NCBI GenBank assembly: GCA_005776725.1
Contig: SXOO01000075.1
Coordinates: forward strand, 1 to 50,417
DNA from: Pseudomonadota bacterium
GTDB taxonomy: Bacteria > Myxococcota_A > UBA9042 > GCA-2863065
Length of the DNA: 50,417 bases
Direction: 5' to 3'
Below the pieces are notes generated by a model, which was given only the letters and a program-made list of their open reading frames with translations, was not told the DNA's origin and ran no database searches. The stretch's first letter is position 1, and every line of letters begins with the position of its first letter. Positions 45,629-50,417 of the stretch are shown piece by piece. The position numbers and the translations under genes were made by a program.

Positions 45629-47972
45629 GGGGGTTCTGGGCGCGCGCCGTCCTCCTGGGCGCCGTCCTTTCGAGCGCCGGCGCCTGCTCCACCGAGACCC
45701 CCCCCCCGAGGTCTGCGCGTGGTTCGAGCGCTGCGGTGCCACGTGCCCTTCGTGCGACGACGGCGACCCGTGCACCCTAGACGCCTGCATCCGCGGACAG
45801 TGTACGGTCCTCGAGACCTCGGACGCGTGCCGGTGCACACCCACCTGCCCTCCCGTCGAGGGTCTGCGGCACATCCAGACGCTGCGGCACGGCGACGGGG
45901 GGCTCACGGGTCTCGAGACCATCCGGGCGCTGGCTTCGAGCGAAGACGCGGCTCACCTCTACGTCGCCGCGAGCGGCCTGTCGCTGGTTCGCGACGGGGG
46001 CGTCGCCGCGCACTGGGAGCCCAAGGCGCTGGGGCTCGAGGACACACCCACGTGCCTCGCCATCACGGGTGACCTGCTCGTGGCCGGCGCGTCGCAGCGA
46101 ACGCAGGTCTTGCAGCGAGACCCCGAAGGCCTCCTCACGCCGCGCGGCTCTTTGGGTCACAGGGCCGCTGGCCTCGCGGCGGCGGGGACACGGGTCGTCG
46201 CGTTGGACGGGCGCCGGGCCTTCGTGGTGGACGTGTCCCAGCCAGACGCTCCCGCCTTGGTCGCCGCGCGCGAGGGCCCGGATCTCGCCGACGCCCGCGC
46301 CGTGGTGGTCGTCGGGCGGCGCGCGGTGGTCGCCGGCTTCCAGGCGAACGCCGTTGTGGCCCTGGATCTCGACACCCCGGACCTGGCGCTCGTCGGTCGT
46401 GTCGAAGGCGCCCCCGGCCTCACGCGGCCGGACGCGTTGGCCGTGCTGGACGACCAGCACGTCGCGGTCGCCGGTTTCTGCGACAACGCGATCGCCGTGG
46501 TGGGCGTGGGCCCGGACGGCTTGACCTGGCTCACGGCCTGGGAGCCGAGCGGGCTCTTCCTGGAGACCGGGCCGGCCAGCGAGTGCCCCACGGGCGAGGC
46601 CCCCGACGCCTTCATCCACCCGGGCGCTCTCGCAGCCAACGGGGAGCACCTCCTGGTGATGACTGGGGCTCGGCGGTACTTCGCTGCGGAGTGGCTGCGG
46701 TGGGACGGCGTCTCGCTGGTGCCGGAGGGGCCCGTGGTCGAGCAACCGCCCACCTTCGATGGCAGCGGCATGGACTACATCACCGACCCCACGCCGGCCC
46801 CGGTGCCGTTCGACCCGATGAAGCTGAGGGGGCTGGTCAGCGCCACCGCCGCAGGCACCCACGTCGCTGCGGCCAGCGCGATCTCCAACGCGCTGGCGCC
46901 GCTCACTCCGGAGGACACCGGGGACTTCTTGCAGCGCGGTCAAGGCGGCGCAGGCGGGCTCACGTGCGTCGCGGGCCTGGCGTTGTCCCCGGACGGCACC
47001 GAGCTGTTCACGGCGTCGCGGTGCGTCCCGGAGGTGGGGCACCTCCAAGTCGACGGCGCGCGGGGCACCCTGGCGCCCCTGCCGACGGTGCCTCTACCGA
47101 ACGCGGGACCGTACGACCTCGTAGCGGCCGTGGCGGCGCCCAACGCCAACACGCTCGTCGTAGTGTCGGCCTCGCCCACGGCGGAGGCAGGTGGCGCGGT
47201 GACGGTGTTCGCGCGTCAGGGGGCGGAGCCGTTCGCCATGGAAGCCGCGTTGACCCTGCCTGGCTGCGACGGGAAGCGAGCTTTCCCCGTGGGGCTCCTG
47301 ACGCTGGGTGCAGACCTCTATGTGGCTGACTTCCAGAGGGAGGGCAGCTCCTGTGTCCATCACGTGCGCCGCGGCCCGGCGGGCTTGGAGCTGGAGGCTG
47401 GCGTAACCAGCCCGGACATCGCCGGCATCGAGTCGTTCGATGCCACCGCGGACGGCCGCCACGTGTACGCCGCGTGTTACGTGGCGGAGGGCGTCACGGC
47501 GTATACACGGGAGCCCGAGACGGGCGCCCTGACTCTGCTGAGCCGCTTCGTGCGATCCGACACGCGGGGCGCCGAGTTCGTGGCGCTGTCGCCTGACGAG
47601 CGTCAGCTCTATGTGACCAGCCCGGTCGAGTCGACCCTGGTGGTTTACGACCGCGATTCGGCGGGAATCCTGACCTGGCTCCAGACGCTGGACGCGAACG
47701 CCGCGCCAATGCGAGACGCAGCGGGCCTCACGGTGCTGCCAGGGGGAGAGCAGGTCCTCGTGTCGGCGCGCGCCTCCGACGCCCTGTTGGCGTTCGACCG
47801 GGGGCTCGACGGCCGCCTCGAGCTCTCTCAGGCGGTGGAGGGGCTGTTCGACTGGCCCAACGCGGTGGTGGCGGCGCCGGACGGGCGTCACGTGTACGTC
47901 GCGGCGGTGAAGTCCAGCGGCGTCACAGTGCTACGGCGCGGCGGCGATGGCTGCGGCGGGGAGTGCCCCTAG
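45625..47972 (+). CDS. beta-propeller lipoprotein, frame broken at a C10 tract
   Basis: The signal and mature parts are in different frames. From TTG 45625 (or GTG 45595) frame one reads a lipoprotein signal, AVLLGAVLSSAGACSTETPPP, then closes at 45780. From the C run onward the next frame is open to 47972 and clearly coding: a Cys module (CPSCDDGDPCTLDACIRGQC) like that of the preceding gene, then propeller blades. The N-terminal half has LVIVD-like repeats (HLYVAASGLSLVRDGG; RVVALDGRRAFVVDVS) and the C-terminal half lactonase-like blades (GLALSPDGTELFTAS; GALTLLSRFV; LSPDERQLYVTS). Eight or eleven C would join the frames; ten are present. This is either a sequencing or assembly error, a phase-variable switch, or a decayed gene. 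An internal GTG at 46080 could start only a truncated, unexported product. Confidence 0.75.
45698..45707 (+). repeat. homopolymer run of ten C
   Basis: The run lies at the signal/mature boundary of the propeller lipoprotein. Its length decides whether the coding frame is continuous, which makes it a candidate slipped-strand contingency tract. Confidence 0.9.
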
Positions 47973-47989
47973 AAGCCGGACGACCGCTC

Positions 47990-48034
47990 CCCACCGGAGC
48001 CCCCATCTCCCCGCGATCCCAGGGGGACGGTGGG
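47990..48034 (+). terminator. imperfect hairpin after the propeller gene
   Basis: CCCACCG (47990-47996) pairs with CGGTGGG (48028-48034), and CCCCC (48000-48004) with GGGGG (48022-48026), separated by a small interior loop. No T-run follows, so termination is only likely. Confidence 0.38.
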
Positions 48035-48069
48035 CCGTGATCCCAACGGGGCGCAGCGCGTCGCGGCTG

Positions 48070-48098
48070 TTGACGCCTTCATGGCGATCCGTTAGGAC
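48070..48098 (+). promoter_or_regulatory. promoter of the TetR-etfBA operon
   Basis: TTGACG (48070-48075) and TAGGAC (48093-48098) are 17 bases apart. Transcription would start near 48105, directly at the operator, which suits repression. Confidence 0.5.
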
Positions 48099-48106
48099 TT
48101 CGCGCG

Positions 48107-48126
48107 CTGAATGGTCGTTCATTCAG
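48107..48126. promoter_or_regulatory. FadR-box-like operator
   Basis: CTGAATG and CATTCAG are perfect seven-base arms around six bases. The arms and spacing match the box of the Bacillus TetR-type FadR, TGAATG-N6-CATTCA. The site overlaps the predicted transcription start of the TetR gene, so autoregulation is likely. Confidence 0.65.
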
Positions 48127-48143
48127 GTGCAGGAGCCCCTCCC

Positions 48144-48857
48144 GTGGCGCAGCGCAACAAGGCCCCCGACAAGCGCGACCGCATCCTCCAGGCTGCCGTG
48201 CGCGTCTTTGCGCAAAAGGGCTTCTACGTCGCGCGCGTGGCCGACGTCGCGCGCGAGGCCGGCGTCGCCGACGGCACGATCTACCTCTACTTCGAGAGCA
48301 AGGAGGCCCTGCTGCAGGGTCTCTTCGAAGAGAGCATGGACCGCATCCTCGACATGATGCGCGAGCTCGGCGGCGAGGGTCTGCCTCCCGCGGAGCGCCT
48401 CCTGCAGTTCTTCGAGCGTTATGCCCAGTTCACGGAGGAGGAGCCCGAGCTGGCCGAGGTGCTCACCGTGCAGCTGCGCGAGTCGGGCAAGCTCATGAAG
48501 CAGATCGCCACGAAGCGCTTTGGCGAGTTCCTGCACCTGCTCATCGGGCTCATCGAGGACGGCCAGCGTACGGGCGCCTTCCGCCAGGACCTGAGCGCAC
48601 GAACGGTGGCTCGTGCCATGTTCGGGGCGCTGGACGAGCTGTCGCTCTCCTGGGTCATGTCTGACGCGCGCTGGCGCCTCAAGGACTCGTGTCGCGAGCT
48701 CCTCGACGTGTTCCTGCGCGGCATGAGCGCGTCGGCAGAAGCCGCGAGACTCGAGGGGCTCACACCGGGCCCCGTATCGGATACCTCCGCGCGCACGGTG
48801 CGCGCGGAACGACCTCAGAGCGCGCAGGGTCCCACCCCGGCGAAGACGGAGCACTGA
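48144..48857 (+). CDS. TetR-family regulator, probably of fatty-acid metabolism
   Basis: A 237-residue TetR repressor. Residues 8-55 hold the helix-turn-helix (RILQAAVRVFAQKGFYVARVADVAREAGVADGTIYLYF as successive helices), with the typical GTIYLYFESKEAL. The C-terminal ligand domain resembles TetR-type FadR/YsiA proteins (LAEVLTVQLRESGKLMKQI; FRQDLSARTVARAMFGALDEL), which bind long-chain acyl-CoA. The last 40 residues are polar and unstructured. GTG 48144 was chosen for AGGAG eight bases upstream; the frame is open to GTG 48111 inside the operator. etfB starts one base after its stop, so it probably controls itself and the ETF genes. Confidence 0.85.
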   Translation: MAQRNKAPDKRDRILQAAVRVFAQKGFYVARVADVAREAGVADGTIYLYFESKEALLQGLFEESMDRILDMMRELGGEGLPPAERLLQFFERYAQFTEEEPELAEVLTVQLRESGKLMKQIATKRFGEFLHLLIGLIEDGQRTGAFRQDLSARTVARAMFGALDELSLSWVMSDARWRLKDSCRELLDVFLRGMSASAEAARLEGLTPGPVSDTSARTVRAERPQSAQGPTPAKTEH

Positions 48858-48858
48858 C

Positions 48859-49614
48859 GTGAAGATTCTGGTCACGACGAAGCGGGTCAGCGACCCGGGC
48901 GCGAAGATCAAGCTGAAGCCGGACGGCTCCGGCGTCGTTGAAGACGGCGTCGACATGAAGCCCAACCCGTTCTGCGAGAACGCGATCGAGGCGGCGATTC
49001 AGCTCCAGGAGAAGCACGGCGGCGAGGTCGTCGTGGTCACGGTCGGCGGCGCGGACGCAGAGCAGACGCTGCGCGCGGCGCTCGCCATGGGCGCGGATCG
49101 CGGGATCCGGATCGAGGGCAGCGACACGGCGCTAGACGGCGACCTCGTCGCGCGCGCGCTCGCCAAGCTGGTCGAGAAGGAGCAGCCCGACCTCTTCCTG
49201 CTCGGGAAGCAGGCGGTCGACGGCGACTCGAACCAGGTGGGTCAGCTGCTCGCCGAGTACCTGGGCTGGCCCCAGGCCACGTTCGCGTCAGCCATCGAGC
49301 TCACGGCCGGCGGCAAGTCCGCCAAGGTGGCGCGCGAAGTGGATGGCGGGATCGAGACCCTGGAGTTCGACCTCCCGGGCGTGATCACTGCCGACCTTCG
49401 CCTGAACGAGCCGCGGTTCGCCTCGCTCCCCAACATCATGAAGGCGAAGCGCAAGACGATCGACACCACGACGTTGGCGGCCCTGGGCGTCGACTCGACG
49501 CTCAAAGTGCGCACGCTCGGCCTGGAGGCCCCTCCGGGTCGCCAGTCGGGCAAGAAGGTGGCCGACGTGGCGGAGCTGGTCGCGAAGCTCCGCTCCGAAG
49601 CCAAGGTCCTCTGA
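48859..49614 (+). CDS. etfB: electron transfer flavoprotein, beta subunit
   Basis: A 251-residue EtfB. It starts KILVTTKRVSDPGAKI, holds the AMP-site region GKQAVDGDSNQVGQLLAEYLGWPQ and ends with the family signature around DLRLNEPRFASLPNIMKAKRK. With EtfA it takes electrons from acyl-CoA dehydrogenases and passes them to ETF-quinone oxidoreductase in beta-oxidation. The GTG start follows the regulator stop by one base. etfA follows after 27 bases with its own ribosome site. Confidence 0.95.
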   Translation: MKILVTTKRVSDPGAKIKLKPDGSGVVEDGVDMKPNPFCENAIEAAIQLQEKHGGEVVVVTVGGADAEQTLRAALAMGADRGIRIEGSDTALDGDLVARALAKLVEKEQPDLFLLGKQAVDGDSNQVGQLLAEYLGWPQATFASAIELTAGGKSAKVAREVDGGIETLEFDLPGVITADLRLNEPRFASLPNIMKAKRKTIDTTTLAALGVDSTLKVRTLGLEAPPGRQSGKKVADVAELVAKLRSEAKVL

Positions 49615-49641
49615 TCGATCTCGAGCCACCGGAGAGTTCCC

Positions 49642-50417
49642 ATGAGCATCCTCGTCGTCGCTGAACAGTCCAATGGCCAGGTGAAGAAGGCTACGTACGC
49701 CGCCCTCACCGCCGCCCGCGAGATCGCCGGAGCCACCGGCCTTCCCCTCCACCTCCTCGCCCTGGGCGCGGGCGCTGCAAACGCAGCGGCCGAGCTCGCC
49801 GGATACGGGGCGGCCTCCGTGGTTCACGCGGATGACGCCGCCCTCGCCGGGGGCCTCGCCGCCCCCTGGGGCGCGGCGATCGCCGCCGTCGCCCGCGAGC
49901 TGGGCGCAACCTGGGTCGCGATCCCGTCCACCACCACCGGCAAGGACGTGCTGCCCCGCGCCGCCGTCCGTCTCGGCGCCGGCGTCGCCTCCGACATCGT
50001 GGCCATCAAGGCCGCCGGGGGGTCGGTGGGGCTCGTACGCCCGATGTTCGCGGGGAACGTCCTCGCCACCGTGGCGATCGACACGCCCGTGAAGGCGGTC
50101 ACCGTGCGCACCGCGGCGTTCGCCACGGCTGCGCCCACCGGCGGCAGCAGCCCCGTCAGCGCGTCTGCCGGCGCCGCCGAGGCAGCACGCGGCGCGGCCG
50201 GGAAGGCCCGCTTCGTCAGCTTCGCAGCGTCCGGTGGCGATCGCCCCGAGCTCACCGAGGCCGACGTGGTGGTCGCGGGCGGCCGCGGACTCAAGAGCGC
50301 CGAGAACTTCAAGCAGGTCATGGAGCCGCTGGCCGACTCGCTGCGCGCGGCGATCGGCGCCTCTCGCGCCGCTGTAGACTCCGGGTACGCGCCCAACGAC
50401 TACCAGGTGGGCCAGAC
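49642..50417 (+). CDS. etfA: electron transfer flavoprotein, alpha subunit (3' end outside window)
   Basis: The frame is open from ATG 49642 to the window edge (258 codons) with no stop, so the gene is cut by the boundary; a full EtfA is about 310-320 residues. It starts MSILVVAEQSNGQVKKATYAAL. The C-terminal FAD-binding domain begins with VVAGGRGLKSAENF, and the last visible residues GYAPNDYQVGQT match the conserved FAD-contacting loop. GGAGAG lies five bases before the start. It forms the heterodimer with EtfB and carries the FAD. Confidence 0.93.
   Translation, partial: MSILVVAEQSNGQVKKATYAALTAAREIAGATGLPLHLLALGAGAANAAAELAGYGAASVVHADDAALAGGLAAPWGAAIAAVARELGATWVAIPSTTTGKDVLPRAAVRLGAGVASDIVAIKAAGGSVGLVRPMFAGNVLATVAIDTPVKAVTVRTAAFATAAPTGGSSPVSASAGAAEAARGAAGKARFVSFAASGGDRPELTEADVVVAGGRGLKSAENFKQVMEPLADSLRAAIGASRAAVDSGYAPNDYQVGQ

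Noticed and set aside
46080..47972. The propeller gene taken as starting at the internal GTG 46080
   Set aside because: The same frame codes upstream for a Cys module shared with the neighbouring gene, and a start here would lack any export signal.

Overview
The window is a GC-rich stretch of bacterial chromosome that looks like a member of the Myxococcota (delta-proteobacterial relatives). The evidence is the protein content: a MYXO-CTERM-like sorting tail after a long MopE-type repeat array, several lipoproteins with Cys-rich repeats of the DDGCGGxCG kind, a giant kinase-ATPase-GAF-cyclase, and a lipoxygenase. I see no rRNA, tRNA, CRISPR array, insertion sequence or phage gene. The last gene (etfA) runs off the right edge. 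The first gene may start upstream of the left edge.

Layout. 1-4405: a HutD/DUF3293 fusion, a secreted lipase and a small OB-fold lipoprotein (+), converging on a radical SAM enzyme (-). 4697-14219: a three-gene envelope operon (+) made of a 1,704-residue LamG-like secreted protein, a membrane-anchored protein with a vitellogenin-like beta-sheet plus HEAT layout, and a Cys-rich lipoprotein containing a somatomedin-B-like module. 14278-19105: a tightly coupled three-gene operon (-) read as catalase-related hemoprotein (allene-oxide-synthase type), then a membrane protein fused to a degenerate catalase-like domain, then a lipoxygenase. This looks like an oxylipin pathway and is the most interesting locus in the window. 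19433-24598: the kinase/ATPase/GAF/nucleotidyl cyclase. 24711-36067: a 2,087-residue surface protein with 15 MopE-type repeats, overlapping selB, followed by a TPR protein and a GNAT acetyltransferase.

36202-40654: a methyltransferase with a regulatory domain, a pentaheme cytochrome c and a secreted repeat protein (+). 40778-44204: peroxiredoxin, an HD-domain relative of CCA-adding enzymes that has lost its nucleotidyltransferase motif, and an ArgD-type aminotransferase (-). 44441-47972: a fibrinogen-like lipoprotein coupled to a beta-propeller lipoprotein whose frame is broken at a run of ten C, a possible phase-variable tract. 48070-50417: a TetR regulator with a FadR-box-like operator over its promoter, followed by etfB and etfA, the electron acceptor of fatty-acid beta-oxidation.

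How the parts may fit: much of the window serves the cell surface and lipids (lipase, possible lipid-transfer protein, lipoxygenase and hydroperoxide-converting enzyme, ETF with a fatty-acid-type regulator). The lipid theme is inference from domain families. All calls come from reading translated sequence; no search was run.
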